Source: Daldinia sp. FL1419 (Eukaryota > Ascomycota > Sordariomycetes > Xylariales > Hypoxylaceae). Taken from it: a DNA stretch of 64,000 bases. Below are positions 12,843 through 22,241 of this stretch, piece after piece; position 1 is the first letter of the stretch; every line of letters starts with the position of its first letter. The stretch is taken from the NCBI GenBank assembly GCA_025201765.1, contig MU623370.1, forward strand, positions 124,001-188,000, read 5' to 3'. Under the pieces are notes generated by a model that did not search any database, had not been told where the DNA came from, and worked only from the letters and a program-made list of their open reading frames with translations. The position numbers and the translations under genes were made by a program.

Positions 12843-13373
12843 ATGGCTGAAAATGCTCCTCAGCAAGCGAGCGATATAAAGGCAGGGGACCATCCAGCTT
12901 ACATGAAATTTGCTCTATCACTTGCTACCGAATCCCCTCCAAAGCCCACCAATTACAGAGTTGGGGCCGTGGTTGTAGACGTAGTTACGAACGAGATCTT
13001 GGCGACGGGGTATACACTCGAGCTTCCCGGTAATACTCACGCTGAGCAATGCTGCTTCGAAAAGCTTGCACAAAAGTACGATACTGCAGCCAGCCAGCTA
13101 GGTGAAGTCCTCTTGAACCAAGTCGTGCTTTACACTACAATGGAGCCATGTTCTGAAAGGCTCAGCGGAAACCTGCCATGCTTGGATAGGATATTGGCCA
13201 TCGGGAACAAGATAGAGACGGTTTATGTCGGGGTTTACGAACCAGAGAAGTTCATCAGCAATAATTCTAGCAAACGGAAGTTAGAGGATGCCAACATCAA
13301 ATTCGTACACATTCCTGGATTTGAGGAGGAAATATTAGAGGTCGCAACAGCAGGCCACGAGAAGACTAGCTAG
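12843..13373 (+). CDS. Zinc-dependent deaminase, DRAP deaminase-like (riboflavin pathway)
   Basis: A single-exon, 176-aa cytidine-deaminase-fold protein. Zinc-site motifs are visible: HAEQ (about residue 67) supplies the His ligand and catalytic Glu, and PCSERLSGNLPC (about 103-114) supplies the Cys ligands. The spacing in this second motif and the LYTTMEPCS context resemble the fungal diaminohydroxyphosphoribosylaminopyrimidine deaminases (Rib2 C-terminal type) more than classical CMP or cytidine deaminases. If so, it deaminates the pyrimidine intermediate in riboflavin synthesis. VGAVVVD and YVGVYEP are also family-like. Deaminase fold is secure; substrate is inferred. Confidence 0.78.
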   Translation: MAENAPQQASDIKAGDHPAYMKFALSLATESPPKPTNYRVGAVVVDVVTNEILATGYTLELPGNTHAEQCCFEKLAQKYDTAASQLGEVLLNQVVLYTTMEPCSERLSGNLPCLDRILAIGNKIETVYVGVYEPEKFISNNSSKRKLEDANIKFVHIPGFEEEILEVATAGHEKTS

Positions 13374-13719
13374 ATATTAAATATTGTTGATGGGATGTGT
13401 TCACATCACCGTATTTTAGCATCGACTATATTTGTCCCTTAAGGCTACTAAGGAGGTATTCACAGCTGCAAGAAATTTATCTATTATGAGAAACTGAGCG
13501 CAGTTAATGCGGGGTCCTTCGGGGAAGGCACGAAAAAAAGGATCCATATGAGGGAATAGTACCTCATGTAAAGGTCGAACTTGCGATGCATCATGGATCA
13601 ACCCTTATAAAAATAAGTATAAGTAACAGCAAACCTCATGGAATAATATTGTCAATAATAATAAAAAAGAAAAAAAAACTGGTTGCTAATCCCAGTACAC
13701 TGGGAAGCATCAGGAATTG
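13374..13719. other. Short intergenic segment with tRNA trailer
   Basis: It contains the 3' flank of the deaminase gene and, on the minus strand, the trailer of the tRNA gene: a perfect hairpin (13691-13704, CCCAGT arms) and a run of eight T on the minus strand (13678-13671) that can serve as the Pol III terminator. Confidence 0.6.
13671..13678 (-). terminator. Probable Pol III terminator of tRNA-Lys
   Basis: Eight consecutive T on the minus strand about 42 bases downstream of the tRNA 3' end. Runs of four or more T stop RNA polymerase III. No earlier T4 run is seen in the trailer, so the precursor would carry the 13691-13704 hairpin. Confidence 0.6.
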
Positions 13720-13853
13720 AGCCCGATGCGGGGGTCGAACCTTCAAGGTGATGTTAGCATATGACTGCAGATAATCTCGTCTAGTACAGGGATAAACTTA
13801 CCCGCAACCTTGAGATTAAGAGTCTCACGCTCTACCGATTGAGCTAACCGGGC
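13720..13853 (-). tRNA. tRNA-Lys (anticodon CUU) interrupted in the T arm
   Basis: After removal of 13801-13741 the remaining 73 bases fold as a canonical tRNA: 7-bp acceptor stem (one G-U), D arm, anticodon stem TGAGA/TCTCA with CTT at 13820-13818, five-base variable loop, T stem GCGGG/CCCGC with loop TTCGACC, and discriminator U as in fungal tRNA-Lys(CUU). The A box (TAGCTCAATCGG) is intact. The B box (GGTTCGACC) is also contiguous in the DNA, because the last intron base supplies its first G. There is no intron at the usual 37/38 site. The insert lies between positions 52 and 53 (ambiguous by two bases because of flanking G residues). Confidence 0.9.
13741..13801 (-). other. mRNA-type 61-base intron inside the tRNA-Lys T arm
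   Basis: The segment starts GTAAGT (13801-13796), carries a perfect branch consensus TGCTAAC about 18 bases before the end, and ends GAAG. Length and motifs match the spliceosomal introns of neighbouring protein genes, where AAG acceptors also occur (for example the effector-like and SRPBCC genes). A 7-base segment near its 3' end (ACCTTGA) is complementary to TCAAGGT in the 5' tRNA exon, so an alternative structure bringing the ends together is possible. Whether the spliceosome or the tRNA endonuclease removes it cannot be read from DNA. Confidence 0.75.
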
Positions 13854-14280
13854 ACGCTATTGGCATTTTACTTGCTAATGGTTTTTATATTGTTTGTGTA
13901 AAAAGGTGCGTAATATGATAGGTTGGGGAACTAGGTCAGAAATATGGTACCTAGCCCTAAAAAGGACCAATATCATGTGCGCATACACCGTATCTCTCCA
14001 ATACGGATACTGTGGTAAACCGTATTAGGGACGCCAACCACATTTCAACTCTTCGCGTCTGGACATTTATTATTATCACTGACTTATTATTTGCACATAT
14101 GTATACTAGATTTATAAGGGGGGAATAAAGACTTTTCGAATGAAATTTTATTAATATACCTACGAAATAGCTCCTATTATGATCAACTAATAAGACTGCC
14201 GCACATACCAAGGTAATAATATGTTCTAATAGGTTTGTTTTCAATACAGACGTTGAATACCTACCTAATAACCCCGACGT
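13854..14280. other. Intergenic, tRNA upstream flank
   Basis: About 0.4 kb of A/T-rich DNA upstream of the tRNA gene (on the minus strand) and downstream of the 14281-15387 gene. I see nothing else supportable. Confidence 0.5.
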
Positions 14281-15387
14281 CTATTCAAACTTCCTCCTCA
14301 CGTACTTGGAAGTCATAGGATTACCAAGATTAATAATAGGAGAACTATGAATGTTTGTCATAGGACTAATAATAAAATTAGAAGGACTCATAAAACGTTC
14401 AAGACTCATAGGATCAATGGAACCGGTAGGCATTATAGAGCCTGTGGGACTGCTAGGGTCAACGTGACTAGTGGGGGTCTGAGAACCATCACGACCGATG
14501 GGGGTTTCAGAGCCATCGTCATCGGTATTCCTAGTAGGAGTTGTAGAATCGTTAGAATCATCGTGACTCTCAGAATCAACAGAGCCACTAGAATGATAAG
14601 GAGAGCTACTATCGGATCCGGGACTGTCGAAGGTGGACGCTGGGCTAGCAGCAACGTAGACTCCGTTGCCAATTTCCAACTCTTCTCCTTGGGCTTGCCT
14701 AGTGAGCAAATCTATTATCGCACAAGCAATATAAATGAGCTGCTTCGTGCCAAGTTTCAGGACCTCGGTTATGCACCATCCAAAATTGACCTGGAGCTGT
14801 TCGTACAACATGATGATAGCAACTTCAATAGCAAAGTCTATAATATGGTAATCATCAACGTTGCGGTCATCTTCCTTCCGCTCCCGGTTAATCACCTGCT
14901 TGATGTAGGTATAGGGAGTAGACATCTCGGTAAGATTGTCGAAAAGCATGAGCAACGGTACCAAGTCGATTGAGAGGCCGCTATAGCTGATGTTCTCTAG
15001 TAATACTGGTTCCGCAAAAGTCTTGCGGAAGGCCGTTCGTACCGCGGGGGAATCCAGAAAGTCGATTGTCATTTCAAGGCTTGGGAATGAAAGCTCATCG
15101 CAAAGATCTATAATTGTCGGCTTCTTTAGTCCAAAAGCTCTATCTTCGAGCCATTCTATGTCGGCGTCCTCCATGTCTTCACCCCCCGAGGGTTCGGTCC
15201 ATCTATGCTCCTTCATCAAACGAAGAAGCTTCCTTACGAACTTGTCCATATCCCTTCTTGATAAAGATATCATCCGCCCTGGCTTAGGAAGGTCGTCTTT
15301 AGCGAGGTAGGTCTCCATTTCGGAGATGGTATCGATATCTATATCCATTTTTCTTAACTTGCCACCGGTTTCACTAGGCGACTGCAA
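14281..15387 (-). CDS. Uncharacterised protein with Ser/Thr/Asp-rich tail
   Basis: A single-exon frame of 368 aa that I do not recognise. Residues ~1-245 look globular with mixed helices (MDKFVRKLLRLMKEHRW, then IIDFAIEVAIIMLYEQLQVNFGW). Residues ~250-350 are low-complexity and disordered, with many Ser-Pro, Thr-Pro and Gly-Ser repeats and Asp clusters, ending in a basic YVRRKFE. No signal peptide or membrane segment is apparent. A second in-frame Met (residue 14) could be the start. The long uninterrupted frame and compositional contrast support a real gene. Confidence 0.6.
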   Translation of the reverse strand: MQSPSETGGKLRKMDIDIDTISEMETYLAKDDLPKPGRMISLSRRDMDKFVRKLLRLMKEHRWTEPSGGEDMEDADIEWLEDRAFGLKKPTIIDLCDELSFPSLEMTIDFLDSPAVRTAFRKTFAEPVLLENISYSGLSIDLVPLLMLFDNLTEMSTPYTYIKQVINRERKEDDRNVDDYHIIDFAIEVAIIMLYEQLQVNFGWCITEVLKLGTKQLIYIACAIIDLLTRQAQGEELEIGNGVYVAASPASTFDSPGSDSSSPYHSSGSVDSESHDDSNDSTTPTRNTDDDGSETPIGRDGSQTPTSHVDPSSPTGSIMPTGSIDPMSLERFMSPSNFIISPMTNIHSSPIINLGNPMTSKYVRRKFE

Positions 15388-16134
15388 AGATCGATCGGTG
15401 TAAATCTAATCAGGTAAGTTGTATCTGGGTTAGGGATTGTTAAGCGTCACGGGCGAGCGTACATGTTGGTTTAAATGGAGTTTCAGGATACTAACAACGA
15501 AGCCTTCTCCTTTATATTCTAACCTTTATATTACCAAGATTAATGCAAGCTATCTTGAACGCTAAAAAATACACAATGATTATGTCTGCAGTGGACAACA
15601 ATGTTTTGTGTCCTATTTGTCACTTTTGGTTAGGTATTCATGCTTTGATGACTAGGTAGATTGTTACGTGTAGGTAAAGTATAATACCTTTGTGTCGAAT
15701 ATGCGGAACCTTTCATTGCCATATTCCAGAGCTTTGTTTTTTGAGGATCAACGTCTTTCACGTGTGTAAGCTACGAGAAAATGTTCTAGTATCATATTCA
15801 GAACAGATGAATGCCCAGGTGTTGGGTACCCAAAAAATACTAGTATCAAAGCGATGTACCAAACCCCGAAGTCAATCAAAAATCCTTCAAGGAATCCCCA
15901 AGAGTCCTTCTAGTAATCAGCCTTCATTATTCACCCCTCGAGTAATAAAGACTAAGTGGTAGCCAACTATGGACTCAAGCTAGGTACTCCATAAAACCAG
16001 CTAATTTCAAGTTAAGGATAGCTCCTTAATAATTTCATAAGCCCCCCGCCGGCGACGATTCTTTCATCGTTTCCGTCTGTAACCTCTGAGTTATTTGCTC
16101 CGTCTCTTTTGTATACACCAAGGGTGCCATTCTA
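15388..16134. other. Intergenic, 0.75 kb
   Basis: It contains the presumed promoter of the uncharacterised gene at the left end. A 90-codon plus-strand frame (15690-15962) has no recognisable features. No repeat or RNA gene was recognised. Confidence 0.45.
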
Positions 16135-16900
16135 ATAAGTACCTGTCAGCACCACCATCCTAGCAATTCTAGTTACTACTTTGACTCGCGGTCTTAGTGT
16201 GCAATCCTCAATATATTGTCCATGTGATCTCTCGTCTTGTTGAACGGCGGCGTTCACAAGCGTATGCGCTCCTATAGCCGATGATCGACAGACGGCACGT
16301 ATAAATAGTACGGTAAATATATTAAGATCACGTGTTAGTACCGAGTCGTAGCAGAGAACCGGATTGGCACAGTTAATGATAGCCCACGATGGCAGTACAC
16401 GTTTGGCTATCTCGGCCACGAAAAACCGTCCTGGGAGCTTAGTAGTAGGGTAGCAGTCACCCTAGGTCCACGTAGCCTCGTTGTCAAAGGCTTGTAGCAT
16501 TGGTTCTTCGTTTAGTTCATTAAATTTGGCCCAAGCGGTCATATCTGATGACACAACGACGATGCGAGCTGGGGAGTCTTCCGGGGTGGCGGGAGTAGAT
16601 TTCGTTTTCTTGAAATGCGCAATAGTATGAGAAGTAAGAAAACAGAGGGAAGGTACCTGTTAGTCTGCAAGCATTCTTCGTGGCTCGTTGTTGGATTCAA
16701 GGCAAAGGAGCCTTTATTGACGCCCGCGTTGAGAATAGCAATGTCAAGTTGAGGATCCAGGATCCATAGTCTAGCGGAGCTCCAGAGAATTGGCGGCGAA
16801 TGAACTGGATTTTACTAGCCTCCTCTTCAGGAGTAATACCTACTGAATAAAACCGATTATACCGTATTATACTTAGGTTACTTCTTAAACACAACTGCTG
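16135..16900 (-). pseudogene. Broken short-chain dehydrogenase (retinol dehydrogenase-like)
   Basis: Pieces of an SDR occur in order in different frames: QLDIAILNAGVNKGSFALNP (NAG motif, about 16740-16690), ECLQTN, then HFKKTKST, then ARIVVVSSDMTAWAKFNELNEEPMLQAF (catalytic Ser strand, about 16575-16480), an in-frame TAG, then YPTTKL (catalytic Tyr-x-x-x-Lys) and a C-terminus with IINCANPVLC and AAVQQDERSHGQYIEDC. At least one frameshift between ECLQTN and HFKKT, one in-frame stop before YPTTK, and no recognisable Rossmann glycine motif upstream. It has decayed from a fungal SDR of the retinol-dehydrogenase type; the catalytic Tyr/Lys motif is still legible, so decay may be recent. Confidence 0.75.
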
Positions 16901-17046
16901 TGAGCCTATCTGCTATTACGGGTATTGCGTTACCGTGATATTTCAAAGTTGGTTGAATTTAATGTATTCGAAAATAACACTAAACAATCTATAACTAATG
17001 TATTCATCTCCTTTCATCTCCACGATGCTTGGTTCATTCATCGAGG

Positions 17047-18042
17047 CTATCCAGTATGACGTCTTTGTCTCCGTACGTACCATACGCTATCATAAAATGG
17101 TTCGATCATCCAATCTGTTCTGAAGTAACTGGCGTCGGGATAAGCAACCTTCGGACGAAGGCCTGGAATAGCTACTAAGTCATACACCTCTAGCATCCTG
17201 TCAATAAAGGTAGAGTCGACGTCTCGAGCGTACGCCCTTTGGGTCGGGGTGCCCTCAAATAACTGTCTCCGTCTGTTAGGTGCCCAGCACATTGCGGCAG
17301 GTCGGGCAATGCTTGCGATAATCTCTCGCATGGCGTAATTGGCATGGTGATTCATGACAACAGTTTCATCGTCAACTAGTAAGAAACCGCGAGCACCCCA
17401 ACCCCCAATAACTTCGATTCCGTACCTCGCAGGTAATACCTGTTTGCATACCGACGTGTAACTCGGATCCTGAACATAAATTGGTACGCGGAACCCATTA
17501 CGTTGGCTTAACGCTCTGGCTACGGTAAGCACATATGCGTGCTCCCTGAAACTCTGAATATCTTGTATTCTAATGTCGCTGTCATAATGTAAGATTCCGA
17601 TTGGCCCCAAACCAAAGGCGACAATCTTTTTTGCGTTCCGGGGCAATACTTGCTTAATTCCTTCAAAGAAGCTCGCACACATTGCGCTACTTTCCCACTT
17701 ACTTATCTCAGCATCCATATATCTTATTGCCTCCTCGGCGGTTAGGTTTGGCCCGTGAATCTGCATCGGGACAACATCCAGAGGAGTAAACCACTCCGCC
17801 CTAGATTCGAAGGCAGCATGGTTTAGTTCCTTCTCACCCCCAGTTGTAATGAAATTTCTTGTTGCTGTATGGTGAGGCGGTACTTCAATATAACCTACTC
17901 CGGGTAAGGGGTTTAACCTTTTGAAGAGGACCCCATGGCGGCTTTTATATTCGATGTGCGAGCCAGCTTTGTTTAGTTCTTCTTCGATTCTCAACAAATC
18001 TTCTCTTCTGTAGATTGGCTGAGAGGGCAGAGATCCTGACAT
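17047..18042 (-). CDS. SRR1-like domain protein
   Basis: A single-exon frame of 331 aa from MSGSLPSQPI; an in-frame ATG 20 codons upstream (18102) is followed by a less plausible leader. The middle carries the SRR1-type core: KKIVAFGLGPIG (about residues 140-150), a following helix with LTVARALSQ, a strand ending VQDPSY, and VMNHHANY. This fold resembles a degenerate Rossmann/methyltransferase. SRR1 proteins were named for a plant circadian/phytochrome gene; in fungi they are widespread and their role is not established. The N-terminal ~130 residues are lineage-specific. Family assignment is good; function unknown. Confidence 0.75.
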   Translation of the reverse strand: MSGSLPSQPIYRREDLLRIEEELNKAGSHIEYKSRHGVLFKRLNPLPGVGYIEVPPHHTATRNFITTGGEKELNHAAFESRAEWFTPLDVVPMQIHGPNLTAEEAIRYMDAEISKWESSAMCASFFEGIKQVLPRNAKKIVAFGLGPIGILHYDSDIRIQDIQSFREHAYVLTVARALSQRNGFRVPIYVQDPSYTSVCKQVLPARYGIEVIGGWGARGFLLVDDETVVMNHHANYAMREIIASIARPAAMCWAPNRRRQLFEGTPTQRAYARDVDSTFIDRMLEVYDLVAIPGLRPKVAYPDASYFRTDWMIEPFYDSVWYVRRQRRHTG

Positions 18043-19028
18043 CGTGAGTTCTTGGTAATCGGATAGGTAACTATGGGTAATATCTTTGATTATTATGATC
18101 ATCAGTAAAACCCGGGGCAGGAGGCCAAATATATAGCCTTGGAAAAAAGGTTATCCATAATTGTAGAAGAACAAATTCGTCGGATCTTCCGAAGTTTACA
18201 GTTCACGAACACATACACGCTCGACCAACACATATTGTTTCTCACACAACGCGATTATGGCTGGACAGATTAGCTGAATATGTTCGGGTGAAAGTGTTAG
18301 TGTGTTCGTATAATATACCGATAAGCTTAATTATCTAGTGTGTATACAAGCAAATATGAGTATGGATTAGTGAGTGGTTAGTGGTTGGACCTTGAAACTT
18401 GAGGCTGTAGTTATTTATAGTTCCCTTATTACCGCAATGCCTTAATATTTGGTATGACTACTGTCACTTTCTATGGTGACGTGTGACAGCTACTAAGTGC
18501 GAGTGGATGCATATAGTTAAGTGCCTTACTATTCGGACGGGGGTTAACAGCTCGGCTACTCGTAAAACGCTTCGTAGGCAGTATATATGACAAGGTCCGC
18601 ATTTCGGAAGTGTCCAGGACCTGAGGAAATCTACCTGCTAGATACCTTTCGTTTCGATATGGGACCGCGCTTGTTCTTGGTGTAAATACGTGGCTGAAAA
18701 GGCATACTCTGAACAGACGGGAATATTGTATGAGCTTTAGATTACCTGATTACTTGAGCACCTAGGCATATGTAGGTAGGTAGGTAGGTACCTGGGCAAG
18801 TATATTAATCGTATCAAGAGAAGCCTTATACACATACTACACATGATAAGTCTTGAACACTCTTGAATACTGTTACTATTTCATTACGTATCATGCCCCT
18901 TTCTGTATGGGTTTAGTCACTCATTTAATTATAATACACGGCATTCATAAAATGACGCGATCGTTTGCCATAAACCCTGGATCACCCCCCCAAAAGGTAG
19001 TTATCTACCACCAGGAATTTTCCTCATT
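18043..19028. other. Intergenic, 1 kb
   Basis: Promoter side of the SRR1-like gene and 3' flank of the SRPBCC gene. A block of GTAGG repeats ending in GGTACC lies at 18772-18795 (TAGGTACC family). No gene is supported. Confidence 0.5.
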
Positions 19029-19698
19029 CTATTTCTTCGCTGCTGCCTTAGCTAAGTCTGCAAGGGCGTCGCGACGCTTGAATTTGGCATCCTGAATGAC
19101 TCCTACCATAAAATAGTTAGTCCAGTCGGCCACAGAACTAGAACAGGGGCGCCCCGAGGAAAAGGACATTACGAACCGGCGTCGGCATCGCTGGAGAAAT
19201 TTCCGGTCCACTCTACGAAAGTGCTGCCCTCTAACTCGCCCGAAGTAACGGCGTAGCAGCGGATGGTAGAAAGAACAGAGGAGTAGGTAAGTTCCGGTTT
19301 GGCGGTGATGATGCTATAAGTAATGTAGTGATTAATGGTCTTTAAATATCATTAGTACCTAGGCAGGCAATGTCGAACTAGGAACGAAGTGAGGGGGTAA
19401 GATTTACGCTGTGTTCCTCCTGCTTGACCTCGAGCTCGGTACCGTCTTTGAAGGTCCATTTCACAACATCTGTCTCATCGCTGGTACCTTTTACATGCTG
19501 ACTTGACTTGAGGGCAGACCAGAAGTTGCTGAAATCCTGGACTGGGTAGTGATTATGTTAGATATCCGAATAAGGTGACTAGATGTGGTCTAATGACGTT
19601 TGGTCGTTCAACTTACGCTTGATGTGATGCCATACGTGACTAAGTGGCGCCTTAATGACGGCGGACTCGACAACAGAAGTAGAGGTCGGGATGGACAT
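19029..19698 (-). CDS. SRPBCC (Bet v1/polyketide cyclase-like) small protein
   Basis: Exons 19698-19617, 19541-19408, 19339-19177 and 19102-19029 give 150 aa, the usual length of this family. The protein has the START/Bet v1-like helix-grip layout: VVESAVIKAPLSHVWHHIK at the N-terminus, WTFKDGTELEVKQEEHS, then TYSSVLSTI and STFVEWTGNFSSDADAG, with the long C-terminal helix DAKFKRRDALADLAKAAAKK. Such proteins bind small hydrophobic ligands; the ligand here is unknown. Exon joins restore family-typical sequence at each junction, including an AAAG acceptor. No signal peptide. Confidence 0.85.
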
Positions 19699-20443
19699 AG
19701 TGGTTATTGGATTTGTGATTTGGACCTTTGCTGTTCTGGTATGGAAGATGGTAGAGTTCAATTTAATAGAATTTGTCCTTTTTTTAGAACCAAAAAAAAA
19801 GGGAAAGACGATTAATTAATACTTAACCTCCTGTTCTAAGATATGAATTCCATACCCTTCAGGCTTCCCACCTGCAAGTAAACGAAGTTTTGGCTTCGTT
19901 TGTACCTGCAGCGAACAAACGGAGTCATAACGTCATTGAATGAGGGGCATTTGTAAGGATGCCGAATGCTGTGTTACCTTGGGTGATGTAGCTTCTGTGG
20001 GGCTTTTACATGTAAAACTTCGAATGTCTCTATGCATCTTAACTTCCTCATCTCGTTTGAAGGAAACTATTTCAGTTTGGGGTAACTTCCATCTCTTAGG
20101 TACCTTCTTGCTGCTAGGTACCTACTGTACCTTACCTTTAAGTATCTACAGGTAGGCATAGACGTATGCTATGTACTATAGGTGAGCCTCATACCCGGTT
20201 CATACCTATCCCTAAGAGGTACCTAACGGTTAAGTCTTAAGGCGTCTAAGACTAAGACCGACTGCCCGAGCTCCTAGCAAACGGGAGTGACCAGTAAAAC
20301 GGCCCGCTAAATTACAGCGTCAATATTTTTATTAATTAGCAAGCGCCTTCTTGCATCATAAATTCGGAGAGAGACTCTGCGTCGATATTTGTCTCACATT
20401 TTCATCCGTTTATACCAATTGCCTGCTAGATACTCTTTAACCG
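19699..20443. other. Intergenic, 0.75 kb
   Basis: Promoter of the SRPBCC gene on the left. TAGGTACC-type motifs cluster at 20098-20150 and 20217-20224. No gene is supported. Confidence 0.5.
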
Positions 20444-21169
20444 TTAGTCAATTTCAAGCAACGCCCCAGGTTCATACATATCGACATAGTCGCAATTATC
20501 ATATAAATCCGCCAAGCAGCCACCATCGAACATTCGACCCCGGAACTCCAACATGTTATTTGGTCTTAATCGATTCTCCCACACGCAGTTCCCGTGTATA
20601 TCCAACCAAAATATCTTCAGAAATCCGGATCGGAGAGCCTCTTCATCGATTAGAAAAAGCATCGTCTTTTCTTTGCGCCCGGCTTCATATAAGGTCATCT
20701 TGAATTCCTCCCCTGGTCCGGGAGGAGGCTCAAAATCCTCCTCGTCCTCCTGTATTATACCGTCGTTGTCGAAGATGTATTCTATGGTGTCAGCTATGGC
20801 CGGGATCCGAAGCAGAATACGCGACCAGTCATCCCCGCAAGATGAGTACAGGGCTTCGTCATTTAGGACTTGGCTCCAATGGCCCAATAAGTGTTCTAGA
20901 TCGCCCTTGCACCAATTGGTGTATGTGTCTGCTAGTTCAGGTAAGTAGCATGTGCGGAGCCAGACAGGCGCGTATCTTCCAAGACAGGTCCGTGAAGAGA
21001 GGTTTCTCTCATGAATTGTTTGCCGTGGAACTAAGACACGCTCTATCTGTGTAGGAGTAGGTATGATTTGTCTCGAACGGCTGAAGTTATGATATGACTA
21101 GTACGTGAATGAGATATGGATCTAATCGGTATGGCATGTTCGTGGGATCCATACATACGTGGCGTCCAT
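20444..21169 (-). CDS. Uncharacterised acidic protein
   Basis: The main exon 21080-20444 is open and a first exon of 11 bases (21169-21159, ATG GAC GCC AC) joins it in frame through a GTATGT...CTTCAG intron, giving 215 aa. I do not recognise the family. The protein is acidic, with EDEEDFEPPPGPGEE in the middle and a C-terminal half that looks like a compact beta-rich domain (FLKIFWLDIHGNCVWENRL). No signal peptide. The main exon is convincing from length and composition; the tiny first exon is inferred. Confidence 0.5.
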
Positions 21170-21185
21170 GCGCGTCGAGATCTAG

Positions 21186-21416
21186 TCATTTCCGTGCCAG
21201 AGCATTCCATTGCTCTTGATCTTCCTCGACCGCTTTAGAGTAATCCCACTTCTCCTTTGAGGCGAGGTATTAGTTAATCACTGCAGGTTTTTATTTTATT
21301 TTATTTTTATTACTTTTCACCCATGATACTTGTTAATAAGGGGCACTTACGCAGACAAAAATATCGAATGGGAGCTTGCCATACTCTGCGTTTTCGAGAA
21401 GCTTATCTGATTGCAT
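21186..21416 (-). CDS. Small uncharacterised ORF, possibly the 3' end of a larger gene
   Basis: Exons 21416-21351 and 21254-21186 join through a GTAAGT intron with a CTAAT branch site and AAAG acceptor to give 44 residues: MQSDKLLENAEYGKLPF, then FVCEKWDYSKAVEEDQEQWNALARK. A splice-acceptor-like TTAG just upstream leaves the same frame open, so this may be the last part of a longer gene whose other exons I could not find in 21420-21800. It stops only 16 bp before the next start codon on the same strand. No family recognised. Confidence 0.3.
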
Positions 21417-21805
21417 CTTAGGGATTTCCTTCTAAGGAATGCAATTTAGGAAATTTGGGAGGAGATTACGTCTAGTTAGCGACGTGGCTATGAATAAGTC
21501 TTTTTCTTATTTTGAAGCGGTTAACAATACTTGCACGAAGGACCAAAAGAGGGGCGAACGCGATATACAAGGGCGAAGCTTGATGATATACCGCTCTATC
21601 CATCGTAGTTCTATATCAGGATTATGATTACATTTCGTCGATTACTTCGGGCAACCCCTGCCATCATTGCCAGGGTCTACGGCGAGACCCTTGGATTATA
21701 CCTCCCTATTCCCAGCGATGCGAGTCGAAATCCAGCTACACAGTCCGGCTAGCATCAATCTGATCTGGATACCCAAAGCGACTGGCAATCTTGAATTCCT
21801 ATTTC

Positions 21806-22241
21806 TTATGGGTTGATTGAGAATGGACACTGCACAAAAGCACTGATAAAAGGAACACCCGCTTGAACGCATTGGTTCACCTCCGCCGGGTATGGCGTGC
21901 TATTGCACTCTGTATCCGTGTAGAGAGTGACTTGTATACCATTAGCGATATCATGGGTGGCCGGAAGGAATTTTTGGCGTACCTATGCAGTCGGGATAGA
22001 TGTCGGTAGCTCTGTAACTGAGGATATCGGGGGTATTTCCATGTCTATCAAGAGGTTGACAGCTCCCACCACGACCAAATATAGGATCCGCCCACACAAA
22101 GGTTTCTTGGCCACAGTCGGGCCCCGAGAAGATTTCGGCGACGGTGTTGTAGAAATCCGGATCGCCAGGACCTAGGTCCGTGGCAGCGGCAACGCATAGC
22201 GCGAAGGCCAGTCCTTGGAAGATTCTACAACTCATATTCAC
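21806..22241 (-). CDS. Small secreted cysteine-rich protein (effector-like)
   Basis: Exons 22241-21983 and 21930-21806 join (GTACGC donor, CAAG acceptor) to give 127 aa. The first ~21 residues (MNMSCRIFQGLAFALCVAAAT) form a signal peptide. The mature part has six cysteines: DCGQ, SCQP, DCIG, ECNS, QCVQ and QCPF, enough for three disulphides. No known domain is recognised. Small size, signal peptide and even Cys number are the usual profile of secreted fungal effectors or antimicrobial-type proteins; that role is inference. A T10/A9 palindromic tract (22251-22269) lies just upstream of the start codon. Confidence 0.7.

Noticed and set aside
13720..13853. tRNA-Lys as a simple pseudogene
   Set aside because: All stems, loops and both promoter boxes are intact once one discrete segment with intron consensus is removed; random decay would not do this.
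14347..14973. 208-codon plus-strand open frame
   Set aside because: Antisense shadow of the 368-codon minus-strand frame; no domain features.
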